Part shown: one piece after another, positions 1 to 8,076 of the stretch | How the letters are laid out: each line of letters starts with the position of its first letter | Position numbering within the stretch: position 1 is the stretch's first letter | Source of the DNA: Mycobacterium stomatepiae | Lineage (GTDB): Bacteria; Actinomycetota; Actinomycetes; Mycobacteriales; Mycobacteriaceae | Assembly (NCBI RefSeq): GCF_010731715.1 | Contig: NZ_AP022587.1 | Span: 4,278,001 to 4,342,000, forward strand | Direction: 5' to 3' | Length of the DNA: 64,000 bases | Made by a program: the position numbers and the translations under genes | Notes under the pieces: model-generated | The model's database searches: none | Seen by the model: only the letters and a program-made list of their open reading frames with translations | Told to the model about the DNA's origin: nothing

Positions 1-429
1 GAACCGCAGCACGGTGGGGTTCAGGCCTGCCCAGGTGAAGACTTCCTCGGCTACCGCTTGGGCCTGACCCAACTTGCTGGGGCTACCTACCGAGGACACC
101 GCCATCGACATCGCCACCAGGTGCGGCTTCGGGTTCACATCGACCAGAACCGACGTGAGATTCGCCGCGGCCGAAACAACGCCCGCTGCAACGGGATAGG
201 TGAAGTACACCGCGCTGACGTCCTGTGCGGCCGTGACCAGTGACGCCCGATCATGCAGATCGCCGACCACGGTCGCGGCCCCGAGGCGCCGCAGTGTCCC
301 CGCGCGCTCGTCGTCGGTGCGGACCAACGCGCGCACCGGGTGCCCGAGACTGAGCAGGCGTTCCACCACGATCCGTCCGGTGCCGCCGTGTCGACCCGTC
401 GCGCCGATTACCAGGATGGGGGCGTTCAT
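1..429 (-). CDS. NmrA-like NAD(P)-binding reductase, 3' end outside window
   Basis: Reading leftwards from an ATG at 429, the protein begins with a Rossmann motif (VIGATGRHGGTGR) followed by an RTDDERAG segment and VVGDLHD, the pattern of NmrA-type atypical short-chain dehydrogenases that bind NAD(P). About 143 codons are visible and the frame is still open at base 1, so the C-terminus lies outside. Its ATG overlaps the stop of the upstream thioesterase gene (ATGA), which implies one transcript and translational coupling. The operon is divergent from a TetR gene and is probably controlled by it. The substrate cannot be inferred. Confidence 0.75.
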   Translation of the reverse strand, partial: MNAPILVIGATGRHGGTGRIVVERLLSLGHPVRALVRTDDERAGTLRRLGAATVVGDLHDRASLVTAAQDVSAVYFTYPVAAGVVSAAANLTSVLVDVNPKPHLVAMSMAVSSVGSPSKLGQAQAVAEEVFTWAGLNPTVLRF

Positions 430-965
430 CGGCGCAGCTCGAAGATCAACAGCGTCGTACTCGCGGTCGCGACGACGTTGCCGGACGCATCGATGAACTC
501 GCCTTCCGCGAACCCGATCCGTGAGCCCGCCCTGACGACGGAGCCCACGGCGGTCAGCGGCCCGCTGTCCAGCGTCATGGCCTTGAGGTAGTTCACCTTG
601 ATCTCGACCGACGTATACCCGACTCCCTGCGGCAACGTGGTGTGCAGCGCACACGCGGCAACGGTGTCCAGCAGCGTGCACACCGCGCCGCCGTGCACCA
701 GTCCCAGCGGGTTGTACATCGACCCGTCCGGCGTCCAGGAGAAGGTGATGGCGCCGTTCTCCACCGCGACAATGCCCATCTGCACCAGCTCGCCGATCGG
801 CGGCGGAGGCAGGTGTCCGTCGGCGACCGCCCGCCAGTAGGAAAGGCCGCTCATCGACGCGACCGTCGCCTGCGTGGTCATCGGGTCGCGCCAGGTGATC
901 GTGCGCGACTGCTCGGCGCCCCACGGCGGCGAGCTTGGCATGTCGGTGTGGGAAGACGTCGTCAT
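426..965 (-). CDS. PaaI-type hotdog-fold acyl-CoA thioesterase
   Basis: This 179-residue protein has the PaaI/HGG hotdog signature: NPLGLVHGGAVCTLLDTVAA in the middle, then TSVEIKVNYLK and a final STTLLIFEL strand. Such enzymes hydrolyse acyl-CoA thioesters, often aromatic or hydroxylated ones, in the cytoplasm. The first 35 or so residues precede the fold, so the true start may lie further in; the ATG at 965 is the first in frame. It overlaps the downstream NmrA-like gene by four bases. The promoter region shared with the divergent TetR gene carries two related operator-like sequences. A detoxifying or catabolic acyl-CoA role is likely; the substrate is unknown. Confidence 0.8.
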   Translation of the reverse strand: MTTSSHTDMPSSPPWGAEQSRTITWRDPMTTQATVASMSGLSYWRAVADGHLPPPPIGELVQMGIVAVENGAITFSWTPDGSMYNPLGLVHGGAVCTLLDTVAACALHTTLPQGVGYTSVEIKVNYLKAMTLDSGPLTAVGSVVRAGSRIGFAEGEFIDASGNVVATASTTLLIFELRR

Positions 966-975
966 GCAATCCCCT

Positions 976-1050
976 CAAAAAACTGATCGGTCTACTTAAT
1001 AGGGCGAAGCAGGTAGTAATTCCAGAGCTTGTAAACTGATCGGTGTACAT
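976..1050. promoter_or_regulatory. Divergent promoter with two TetR-type operator half-repeats
   Basis: The sequence AACTGATCGGT occurs twice between the divergent genes, near 981-991 and near 1034-1045. The second copy sits in an imperfect palindrome of 20 bases (TGTAAACTGATCGGTGTACA, 16 of 20 positions symmetric around GATC). The first copy is less symmetric. This layout fits an autoregulating TetR protein that also represses the thioesterase operon. Binding is an inference. Confidence 0.5.
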
Positions 1051-1057
1051 TGGCAGG

Positions 1058-1639
1058 ATGGCCGAGGTGACGACGCGTCCCGGTGGCGGGCGGGGAGCCC
1101 GGGAGCGGATCGAGCGTGCTAGTGCCCGCCTCTTCTATCGTCGCGGAATCCACGCGACCGGTGTCGAGCTCATCGCCCAAGAGGCCCAGGTGTCCAAGCG
1201 CACCCACTACCAGTACTTCCCGAGCAAGAACGACCTCGTCGACGCCTATTTGCGGGGCATGGATGCACGCGGCGCCCTGCCCGCCGAGCGACTCCTGGAC
1301 GACGAGTCCCTGCCCGCCCGGGACCGGCTGCTGGCTATCTTCGAAATGTCGCGCCGAGATGTCATGCGGGGCTGCCCGTTTCACAATGCAGCCGTGGAAT
1401 CGGCCGGATCACTGCGCAGCACTGACGAGATCGTACGGGCGCACAAGCAACGATTTATCCGCCGCCTGATCGCCGTCGCGCAGGAGACCGGAGCCGCTGA
1501 TCCGCACTCGCTGGGTCAGCAGCTGGCGGTGCTGTTCGAAGGCGCGACCGCGTTGGCGACCTCGCTCAACGACACCGCGCCCGCCGTGCATGCCCGCGCG
1601 GCCGCCGCCACGCTGATCGACGCCTCGCTGAACTCTTGA
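1058..1639 (+). CDS. TetR/AcrR family transcriptional regulator
   Basis: About 193 residues from the ATG at 1058. A TetR helix-turn-helix fills the first 60 residues (ARERIERASARLFYRRGIHA, then TGVELIAQEAQVSKRTHYQYF, KNDLVDAYL), followed by an alpha-helical ligand domain that includes the GCPFHNAAVE segment common in one TetR subclass. A GTG at 1043 would add five residues but lies inside the candidate operator, so the ATG is preferred. The gene is divergent from the thioesterase/NmrA pair and probably represses it and itself. The inducer is unknown; given the neighbours, an acyl-CoA or aromatic ligand is plausible. Confidence 0.85.
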   Translation: MAEVTTRPGGGRGARERIERASARLFYRRGIHATGVELIAQEAQVSKRTHYQYFPSKNDLVDAYLRGMDARGALPAERLLDDESLPARDRLLAIFEMSRRDVMRGCPFHNAAVESAGSLRSTDEIVRAHKQRFIRRLIAVAQETGAADPHSLGQQLAVLFEGATALATSLNDTAPAVHARAAAATLIDASLNS

Positions 1640-1682
1640 CGACCTCGTCCCGGGACTGTTAGACATGGCCTGCGTCACTAAT

Positions 1683-1698
1683 TTGGGCGATCGCCCAA
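1683..1698. promoter_or_regulatory. Perfect 16-bp palindrome (TetR-type operator)
   Basis: TTGGGCGATCGCCCAA is a perfect inverted repeat 23 bases before the ATG of the SDR relic that leads the P450 unit. The core GRGCGATCGCYC is shared with the palindrome at 3869-3882 ahead of the SDR-aldehyde dehydrogenase operon. This suggests one TetR protein, most simply the product of 3089-3700, acts on both. Confidence 0.6.
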
Positions 1699-1720
1699 TA
1701 CGGACTCGGTGGAGGTTGCC

Positions 1721-1870
1721 ATGGGCAGGATGGACGGCAAGGTCACCTTCGTGACCGGTGCTGCGCGCGGGCAGGGCCGAAGCCACGCCGTGCTGTTCCT
1801 GGCCTCCGACGAAGCGCGCTACATCACCGGGGTGGCGCTGCCGGTGGACGCCGGCAGCTGCCTGAAGTAG
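1721..1870 (+). pseudogene. Internally deleted short-chain dehydrogenase relic (49 codons, frame kept)
   Basis: From the ATG at 1721 the frame reads MGRMDGKVTFVTGAARGQGR then SHAV, the N-terminus of a mycobacterial SDR with its TGxxxGxG cofactor loop. It jumps directly to LFLASDEARYITGVALPVDAG, the C-terminus of the same family, and stops at TAG 1868-1870. Roughly 220 residues, including the catalytic Ser-Tyr-Lys, are missing, yet the join is in frame. The family resembles the carveol-dehydrogenase-like, mycofactocin-associated SDRs often found beside P450 genes. It lies 11 bases before the P450 start, so the two were probably an operon in which the SDR oxidised the alcohol formed by the P450. 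The 49-residue product cannot be an enzyme. Confidence 0.85.
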
Positions 1871-1881
1871 GGAAAGCACCG

Positions 1882-3084
1882 ATGACTGTCACGAACGACA
1901 CCGACGTCTACTACGACCCGTATGACGTCGGCATCAATGCCGATCCCTATCCGACGTACGCGCGGCTGCGTGAAGAGGCCCCGCTGTATTACAACGAGAA
2001 GTACGACTTCTGGTCCATCTCAAGGCATTCCGACGTCGAGCGCGGACTGGCCAACTGGGAGACGTTCTCCAACCGCCGCAGTGACATCCTCGAGCTGGTG
2101 CAGTCGAAATTCGACATGCCCCGCGGCGTGATGATGTTCCAGGATCCGCCCGAACACACGATGCTGCGCGGGCTGATGTCGCGGGTCTTCACACCGCGCC
2201 GGATGGCCGAAATCGAAGATCAGATCCGGCGGCACTGCGTGCGCTGCCTAGACCCTCACGTCGGGTCGTCGGGATTCGACATCATTGCCGAGCTCGCGTC
2301 GATGATGCCGATGCGGGTGATCGGCATGCTGCTGGGAATCCCAGAGTCCGACCAGATTTCGGTGCGCGACGCCAATGACGCCAACCTGCGCACCAAGCCG
2401 GGAGCGCCGCTGAAGGTCGCCAACGCCGATTCCATTGCCGACGGCCGCATCTACGCCGACTACGTCGAATGGCGATCCAAGAACCCATCCGACGACCTGA
2501 TGACGACGCTGCTCAACATTGAGTTCGACGACGAGGAGGGCGTGCACCGCAAGCTGACCCGCAAAGAGGTGCTGCACTACACCCAGGTCGTCGCCGGCGC
2601 CGGCAACGAGACCACCGGGCGGCTGATCGGCTGGCTGGCCAAGGTGCTCGCCGAACACCCCGACCAGCGCCGAGAAATCCACCAGGACCGCTCCCTGCTG
2701 AACCGCACCGTCGACGAGACACTGCGCTTCGAACCTACCGGCCCTCACGTAGCTCGCTGGATGGCAAAGGATTTCGAGTGCTACGGCACCACCATTCCGG
2801 CGGGCAGCGCGATGCTGCTGCTCTTCGGCGCCGCCAACCGCGACCCGCGCCGATATACCGATCCGGACACGTTCAACATCCATCGCGACAACATCTCGCA
2901 CATCACCTTCGGAAAAGGCGTGCACTACTGCCTCGGAGCAAACCTGGCCCGGCTGGAGGGACGCGTCGCGCTGGACGAGATCCTCAATCGCTGGCCCGAG
3001 TGGGATATCGATTACGACACAGCGCAACTCAGCCCGACGTCGACGGTGCGCGGGTGGGAGCGACTGCGGGTGATGCTACCCTAA
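1882..3084 (+). CDS. Cytochrome P450
   Basis: This 400-residue protein is of normal length for a soluble bacterial P450. The I-helix reads AGAGNETTGRLIGW, the K-helix ExxR is ETLRF, and the haem-ligand loop is FGKGVHYCLGANLARLEG with the cysteine at residue 350. The N-terminus (DPYDVGINADPYPTYARLRE) is typical of mycobacterial steroid, terpene or fatty-acid P450s. It needs a ferredoxin and reductase, neither of which is encoded nearby. The upstream partner SDR is reduced to a relic, so its product may be handled by the SDR and aldehyde dehydrogenase at 3.9-6.1 kb, which share an operator motif with this unit. The substrate and CYP family cannot be assigned. Confidence 0.93.
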   Translation: MTVTNDTDVYYDPYDVGINADPYPTYARLREEAPLYYNEKYDFWSISRHSDVERGLANWETFSNRRSDILELVQSKFDMPRGVMMFQDPPEHTMLRGLMSRVFTPRRMAEIEDQIRRHCVRCLDPHVGSSGFDIIAELASMMPMRVIGMLLGIPESDQISVRDANDANLRTKPGAPLKVANADSIADGRIYADYVEWRSKNPSDDLMTTLLNIEFDDEEGVHRKLTRKEVLHYTQVVAGAGNETTGRLIGWLAKVLAEHPDQRREIHQDRSLLNRTVDETLRFEPTGPHVARWMAKDFECYGTTIPAGSAMLLLFGAANRDPRRYTDPDTFNIHRDNISHITFGKGVHYCLGANLARLEGRVALDEILNRWPEWDIDYDTAQLSPTSTVRGWERLRVMLP

Positions 3085-3088
3085 ACGG

Positions 3089-3700
3089 TCAGGCGTCGCG
3101 GTCTCGCCGAGCCTTCGGTTCCGGCATTTCGTAGCGGTCCAGGAGTCGATTGACCAGTGCGATGGCCGTCTCGTGGCCGGCCGAGGAACCCAGCCCCTCT
3201 TCCAAGATCAGCGTGCGGCCGATCGAAGCGATGAAGAACGCGATCGCTGCGGGTGGGAATTCGTCGGTGTCGATGCCGTGTTCGCGGATGATGAAGTTCA
3301 GCGCGGTGATCTGCTGCTCGCGCCACCGATCCGACCAGGTGGCGATCTCCGCCCGAATCTCCTTGCGGTGGTTGGCAAGTCCCATGAACTCCAGCAGCAG
3401 CCGGGTGTCCTTGGGCGCGGTCAGGGTGTCCCAAAAGGCGTGCAGCGGACGGTCCGAGGCCAACGCCTGCTGCTGCTTTTCGAGATAGATGGCGGCACCG
3501 ACGCGGAAGACGGCCAGATACAGTTCGTCCATCGTGGGGAAGTAGTAGTGCACCAACGCCGGCTTGACTCCCGCCTTGGCGGCGACCCGCCGTGACGTCG
3601 CCGCGGCATAACCCTCTTCGACCATGATCTGACTCGTCGCGGCCACCAGCATGTCGCGGGTCGTGGAGTCGCGCGCCCTCGGTCGCTCGGATGCAGTCAC
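3089..3700 (-). CDS. TetR family transcriptional regulator
   Basis: This 203-residue protein has a TetR DNA-binding domain near the N-terminus (VAATSQIMVEEGYAAATSRR, VAAKAGVKPALVHYYFPTMD) and a ligand domain after it. The gene ends four bases from the stop of the convergent P450 gene and is divergent from the SDR-ALDH operon. The perfect palindrome TGAGCGATCGCTCA at 3869-3882 lies in the divergent region, and a close relative lies before the P450 unit. The simplest reading is a local repressor of both operons and of itself. The ligand is unknown. Confidence 0.85.
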   Translation of the reverse strand: MTASERPRARDSTTRDMLVAATSQIMVEEGYAAATSRRVAAKAGVKPALVHYYFPTMDELYLAVFRVGAAIYLEKQQQALASDRPLHAFWDTLTAPKDTRLLLEFMGLANHRKEIRAEIATWSDRWREQQITALNFIIREHGIDTDEFPPAAIAFFIASIGRTLILEEGLGSSAGHETAIALVNRLLDRYEMPEPKARRDRDA

Positions 3701-3868
3701 AGTCTGGTCATATCACACGGCTGGTTCGGCAATCATGTCGAAGAATGCGGCCGCGCCACTCGCGCCCGCCGGAAGCGTTGGTCGCTTGTACCCCAAAGCG
3801 AAACGGAGGCCGGTCCATAGGCTTGACCGTAATCGATACCGGGTGATAGGCATGTGAAGCCGACCGTT

Positions 3869-3882
3869 TGAGCGATCGCTCA
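3869..3882. promoter_or_regulatory. Perfect 14-bp palindrome (TetR-type operator)
   Basis: TGAGCGATCGCTCA is a perfect inverted repeat between the divergent TetR gene and the SDR gene. It ends 18 bases before the preferred SDR start. It shares the GRGCGATCGCYC core with the site at 1683-1698. Confidence 0.6.
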
Positions 3883-3900
3883 GGAAAGGTGGATGAAGGC

Positions 3901-4611
3901 TTGAGCGCGAAGACAGCGGTTGTGACGGGCGGTGCCTCGGGGATTGGCCGTACGGTCGCCGAGAGGTTGCGCAAGGACGGATTTCAGGTGGCCGTCCTCG
4001 ATCTCACGCCCACCGATGACGGGTTCGGCCAGGTCGCCGATGTCACCGACCGTGCACAGGTCGACGCCGCGATGTCGGCGATCCGCGACGCGCTCGGCCC
4101 GATCCTGGTGCTGGTCAACGCCGCCGGGGTGGAGGGCTTCAAGAAGCTCTTAAGCATGTCGTTCGAGGAATGGAAGAACGTGATCGACGTGAGCCTGAAC
4201 GGGGTGTTCAACACCATTCAGGCCGCGCTGCCCGACATGGTCGAGGCGGGCTGGGGACGCATCGTCAACATCTCGTCGTCCAGCACGCATTCCGGTCAAC
4301 CGTTCATGGCCCACTACGTGGCGGCGAAGTCGGCGGTCAACGGGCTGACCAAGTCGCTGGCCCTCGAATACGGCCCGAGTGGGATCGCCGTCAACGCGGT
4401 GCCGCCGGGATTCGTCGACACTCCGATGCTGCGCAGCGCCGAGAGCCGGCATCTGCTCGGCGGGACCGTGGAGGACCACATCGCCCGCACGCCGGTTCGC
4501 AGGGTGGGCAGGCCCGAGGACATTGCCGCGGCATGCGCATTCTTCGCCTCCGAGGAGGCCAGCTACATCACTGGACAGATTCTCGGCGTGAACGGGGGCC
4601 GCAATACCTGA
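3901..4611 (+). CDS. Short-chain dehydrogenase/reductase (SDR)
   Basis: This is a classical SDR of 236 residues. It shows TGGASGIGR for cofactor binding near the N-terminus, NAAG, NISS with the catalytic serine, HYVAAK with the Tyr-Lys pair, and a C-terminal ITGQILGVNGG strand. The preferred start is the TTG at 3901, with AAAGGTGG as ribosome binding site; an upstream in-frame TTG at 3868 would translate the operator palindrome and looks wrong. An aldehyde dehydrogenase gene follows 19 bases later. The pair would oxidise an alcohol to an aldehyde or ketone and on to an acid, possibly the product of the nearby P450. Confidence 0.88.
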   Translation: MSAKTAVVTGGASGIGRTVAERLRKDGFQVAVLDLTPTDDGFGQVADVTDRAQVDAAMSAIRDALGPILVLVNAAGVEGFKKLLSMSFEEWKNVIDVSLNGVFNTIQAALPDMVEAGWGRIVNISSSSTHSGQPFMAHYVAAKSAVNGLTKSLALEYGPSGIAVNAVPPGFVDTPMLRSAESRHLLGGTVEDHIARTPVRRVGRPEDIAAACAFFASEEASYITGQILGVNGGRNT

Positions 4612-4630
4612 CTTCGATTGCGAGGCAAGG

Positions 4631-6079
4631 ATGGACGACAGGGACCAACTCTTCATCGACGGAAAGTGGGCGGCCCCGGCTTCAGGCCAGGATGCCATCT
4701 CGGTGATATCCCCGCACAGCGAGGCCGTCATCGGCCACGCGGTGAGTGCCGGGCCCGCGGATATCGACCGCGCGGTGGAGGCCGCCCGGGGGGCATTCGA
4801 CACCGGACCGTGGCCACGCATGCAACCGGCGGAACGCATCGAGGCGATAGACCGGCTGGCCGGCATCTACAACGAGCGGAAAGCCGATATGGCCGCGCTG
4901 ATCTCGGCCGAGATCGGCGCTCCGATCACGTTCGCCAAGAGGGCGCAAGTTCGGTTGCCGCTGACCATGATATCGGCGTTTTGCACCTTCGCCGCCGGCT
5001 ACCAGTGGCAGCAGGAACGGGCTGGTCTCTACGGCAAGAACATTCGGATCCGCAAGGTTCCGGTGGGCGTCGTCGCCGCGGTGGTGCCGTGGAACATGCC
5101 GCAGTTCCTGACCGTCACCAAGGTGATTCCGGCCTTGCTGGCCGGCTGCTCGGTGGTGCTCAAGCCCGCACCGGAGTCGGTGCTCGATGCGCAGCTGCTG
5201 GCGGAAATGTTTGCGGCAGCTGACTTTCCGCCCGGTGTACTGAGCGTGTTGCCCGGAGACCGGGAAGTCGGCGAGCTGCTGGTGCGCCATCCAGGCGTCG
5301 ACAAAGTCTCGTTCACCGGCTCCACGGCGGCCGGGCGGCAAGTGGCCCTCGCGTGCGCCGACGGGCTCAAGCAGGTGAGCCTCGAACTGGGCGGCAAGTC
5401 GGCGGCCATCGTGCTCGACGACGCCGACCCCACGACCGCCGCGACCGGCATCCAGATGGCCAGCCTGGCCAACAGCGGACAGGTCTGCAATGCGCTGAGC
5501 CGGATTCTGGTGCCCCGGACGCGCGAGGACGAGTTCGTCGATGCGTTGGCCGCCGGGATGGCCGCGATGATTGTCGGCGACCCGGCCGATCCCAACACCC
5601 AGATCGGTCCGCTGGTGGCCCAGCGCCAGCAGGAGCGGGTTCGCGGTTACATCGAGTCGGGCAAAAGCGAAGGGGCGCAGCTGGTTACCGGTGGCGCTGA
5701 CATGCCCGACGGCCTCGACGCCGGTTGGTATGTGCGCCCGACCCTGTTCAGCGGCGCGACCAACGACATGCGCATCGCGCGCGAGGAGATCTTCGGCCCG
5801 GTGCTGACGGTCATCTCCTACCGCGACGAGGACGAGGCGATCCGAATCGCAAACGACTCCGAGTACGGGCTGGCCGGATCGGTGTTCACCTCCGACGTCG
5901 AACGCGGGTATGGGGTGGCGGCCGGGGTGCGGTCCGGTACCTTCGGCGTCAACGAGGGCTACATCATGGACCCGGCCGCGCCGTTCGGCGGCGTCAAGAA
6001 TAGTGGCTACGGTCGCGAGCTCGGAACCGAGGGAATCGACAGTTACACAGTGAGCCAATCGATTTCGACGGCGGGTTGA
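4631..6079 (+). CDS. NAD(P)-dependent aldehyde dehydrogenase
   Basis: This full-length ALDH has 482 residues. The family motifs are in order: VPWNMPQF, LKPAPES in the cofactor site, FTGSTAAGRQ, LELGGKSAAIVLDDAD with the general base Glu252, and NSGQVCNALSR with the catalytic nucleophile Cys286. A C-terminal PFGGVKNSGYGRELG motif is also present. It oxidises an aldehyde to the acid in the cytoplasm. It is co-transcribed with the preceding SDR and probably controlled by the TetR operator in front of that gene. The class resembles geranial, aromatic or aliphatic ALDHs; the exact substrate is open. Confidence 0.93.
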   Translation: MDDRDQLFIDGKWAAPASGQDAISVISPHSEAVIGHAVSAGPADIDRAVEAARGAFDTGPWPRMQPAERIEAIDRLAGIYNERKADMAALISAEIGAPITFAKRAQVRLPLTMISAFCTFAAGYQWQQERAGLYGKNIRIRKVPVGVVAAVVPWNMPQFLTVTKVIPALLAGCSVVLKPAPESVLDAQLLAEMFAAADFPPGVLSVLPGDREVGELLVRHPGVDKVSFTGSTAAGRQVALACADGLKQVSLELGGKSAAIVLDDADPTTAATGIQMASLANSGQVCNALSRILVPRTREDEFVDALAAGMAAMIVGDPADPNTQIGPLVAQRQQERVRGYIESGKSEGAQLVTGGADMPDGLDAGWYVRPTLFSGATNDMRIAREEIFGPVLTVISYRDEDEAIRIANDSEYGLAGSVFTSDVERGYGVAAGVRSGTFGVNEGYIMDPAAPFGGVKNSGYGRELGTEGIDSYTVSQSISTAG

Positions 6080-6090
6080 CCTAGCTGATC

Positions 6091-6150
6091 GTCGAGTGTG
6101 AAGCTGGCCGCCCGCTCGACGCCCAACGTGAAACTCGCTTCACGCTCGAC
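6091..6150. repeat. Inverted repeat downstream of ALDH gene
   Basis: GTCGAGTGTGAAGC (6091-6104) and GCTTCACGCTCGAC (6137-6150) pair at 13 of 14 positions around a 32-base spacer. A smaller hairpin, GTGAA with TTCAC, lies inside. The GCTTCACGCTCGAC unit recalls intergenic repeats common in mycobacteria. It could act as a terminator, though no T-tract is present. The rest of 6151-6240 shows nothing recognisable. Confidence 0.5.
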
Positions 6151-6240
6151 AGGACGCGGCTGGCCACCCGCGGTGCAATGGTTAGAGAATTGGCGATCGG
6201 GGAATGGACCTGGGCAACCATTCATAGATAAGGAAACCGC

Positions 6241-6627
6241 GTGGCTCCGATTTTTCAGGACGTCATCCAGTCCAAGTACCTGTTGCTGACCACCTTCACC
6301 AAGGACGGTCGCCCGAAGCCCACGCCGATCTGGGGTGTGCCCGACGGCGACAAGCTTCTCGTTATCACCGACGACGGATCGTGGAAGACCAAGCGGATCA
6401 ACAACACGCCCCGCGTGATGATCGGCAAGAGCGGGGTGTTGGGCAGACCCCTGAGTGAGGAGGTCGAGGGCGTCGCCCGCGTCCTACCGAAGTCGGAGAC
6501 GCGGCGGGTCTACAACGCCGTGCTCAAACGGTACTGGTACCACGCCCCGTGGTTCTACGTGCACTCGATCGTGCGCGGCGGCATCGACAAGGTGCACGTC
6601 GGCCTCGAGATCAAATCGGCCGGTTAG
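6241..6627 (+). CDS. PPOX-class F420/flavin split-barrel oxidoreductase
   Basis: This 128-residue protein starts at GTG 6241. The sequence KYLLLTTFTKDGRPKPTPIW followed by LLVITDDGSWKTKRINNTPR is the typical opening of the pyridoxamine-phosphate-oxidase-like split beta-barrel family (Rv1155/Rv2074-like F420 proteins of actinobacteria). Such proteins bind deazaflavin F420 or FMN and reduce small molecules. It stands alone, with an inverted repeat upstream and a small membrane protein gene 34 bases downstream. The substrate is unknown. Confidence 0.82.
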   Translation: MAPIFQDVIQSKYLLLTTFTKDGRPKPTPIWGVPDGDKLLVITDDGSWKTKRINNTPRVMIGKSGVLGRPLSEEVEGVARVLPKSETRRVYNAVLKRYWYHAPWFYVHSIVRGGIDKVHVGLEIKSAG

Positions 6628-6661
6628 CAACGCTTCCCGCCGCCGCGGTTAGTGTTGATCC

Positions 6662-7042
6662 GTGGCACAGGGATCGAACCGCACATCGTCGTCGATTTTG
6701 GCGTTGGTCGCGGCGGCTCGCGTCGGCGTCGGAGCCGCGATGCTGCTGGCGCCCGATCGATTCTTCAAGCCCGACTCGGGAACCGAGACGTTGCTGATGC
6801 AAACGATCGGCATCCGGGACCTGGTCATCGGATCGGGCGCCTGTGTGGCGTGGGTGCGCGGTGGCGACTTCCGGAGTTGGGCCGCCATGGGTCTGGTCAG
6901 CGACAGCGCCGACCTGCTGCTCGGTCTGCGCAGTAGGCCCCTCGTGGGTACCAAGAGCGCGCTGATCGCCACGCTGGCGCCGGTGCCGTTTGTCGGCGCG
7001 GGTGTGCGCGGCTTCGTGCGAGGCACACGGCGCCGGGCTTAG
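6662..7042 (+). CDS. Small membrane protein, DUF4267-like
   Basis: This 126-residue protein from GTG 6662 has about four hydrophobic segments: ILALVAAARVGVGAAMLLAP, a stretch around DLVIGSGACVAW, one around WAAMGLVSDSADLLLGL, and SALIATLAPVPFVGAGVRGF. It ends in a basic tail. The pattern matches small actinobacterial inner-membrane proteins of unknown function. Its TAG overlaps the stop codon of the convergent epimerase gene. No function can be offered. Confidence 0.7.
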   Translation: MAQGSNRTSSSILALVAAARVGVGAAMLLAPDRFFKPDSGTETLLMQTIGIRDLVIGSGACVAWVRGGDFRSWAAMGLVSDSADLLLGLRSRPLVGTKSALIATLAPVPFVGAGVRGFVRGTRRRA

Positions 7043-8025
7043 TCGCTGGCAGCGCGCAGCGCATCGATGGTGTCGGTCACCGTTTCGCGCGGATCCCGGT
7101 AGGTGATGCCCAGCTCCTTCTCGCTGGGCGAATCGTCCGACGCCGGCATCTGCGTGTAGTACTGCATCCCCGCCGCGGTGAACGGCGTGCTGAACGGCAG
7201 ATACGGCGTCGCAACGTCGAGAATTGCTCCCGCCGCGCGGATTATCGTGTCGGGAACCGGCACAGCGACCATCGTGGTCTCAGCCACCTCGCCGAACATG
7301 CTCGCCAGCTCGCTGACCGAGACGCGATGACCGCCGGCCATGTAGCGTCGCGGTCCACGCCCGGGTTCCAGCAGCGCCGCATGCAGTGCGGCCACGTCGC
7401 GAGCATCCACGATCAACCAGGCCGCTCCTCGCCCGGGTACAAAATGCAGGTCCAGCAGCGACTTCACCCCCTGACCGGCTTCCCCGTATTGATTGCCGAC
7501 CGGCGGCCCCAGGACCATGCCGGGATAAGTGATGTTGACCGGCGCGCCGGCGTCCTGCAGGCCGCGGGCGTAGATCTCGACCTGCGCCTTGGACGTTCCG
7601 TAGCCGTCGGCCCCGCCGACCACCGGCAGGTCGGCCGACAGGGTCTCCAGGTTGGGATGAAACAGCGCGGTGAAGCTCGACACGTGCACGATCGGGTCGA
7701 GGCCGAGCTCGACGGCTTGACCGAGCACGTTCTGCGCGCCCTGCATGTTCGTCGTCAGCATCTCGCTGGTCTGCCGCGGATCGGTGGCCACCAGCGCGGC
7801 GCTGTGCACGACGGCGTCGCAACCCTGCAGGGCCTCACGCACCGAGACACGATCGACGATGTCCCCGACGGCGTAGTCGGACACATCGACACCGAGCTTC
7901 CCGACCGAGGTGTGCAGCCGATCGGGATTGCGTACCAGGAACCGAACCGAGTGCCCCGCGTCGGCGATGGCCTTGGCGGTCCAACCACCCACAAATCCAG
8001 TACCGCCCGTTATCAGAATTCGCAC
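7039..8025 (-). CDS. NAD-dependent epimerase/dehydratase (Rv3725-like)
   Basis: About 328 residues from GTG 8025, so that the protein begins VRILITGGTGFVGGWTAKAI with the extended-SDR glycine motif at the N-terminus. An upstream in-frame start at 8061 would place 12 residues before the Rossmann strand and is less likely. HSAALVATDP and the catalytic GYGTSKAQVE region resemble dihydroflavonol-4-reductase and 3-beta-HSD-like epimerases. Its position beside a cutinase gene corresponds to Rv3725 next to cut5 in M. tuberculosis. The substrate is unknown, perhaps a sterol or nucleotide sugar. Confidence 0.85.
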   Translation of the reverse strand: MRILITGGTGFVGGWTAKAIADAGHSVRFLVRNPDRLHTSVGKLGVDVSDYAVGDIVDRVSVREALQGCDAVVHSAALVATDPRQTSEMLTTNMQGAQNVLGQAVELGLDPIVHVSSFTALFHPNLETLSADLPVVGGADGYGTSKAQVEIYARGLQDAGAPVNITYPGMVLGPPVGNQYGEAGQGVKSLLDLHFVPGRGAAWLIVDARDVAALHAALLEPGRGPRRYMAGGHRVSVSELASMFGEVAETTMVAVPVPDTIIRAAGAILDVATPYLPFSTPFTAAGMQYYTQMPASDDSPSEKELGITYRDPRETVTDTIDALRAASD

Positions 8026-8076
8026 GCAGCGATTCTGCAAGGCCCATCGGTCGTGCGGCAACCGGCAGTGCGTGAA

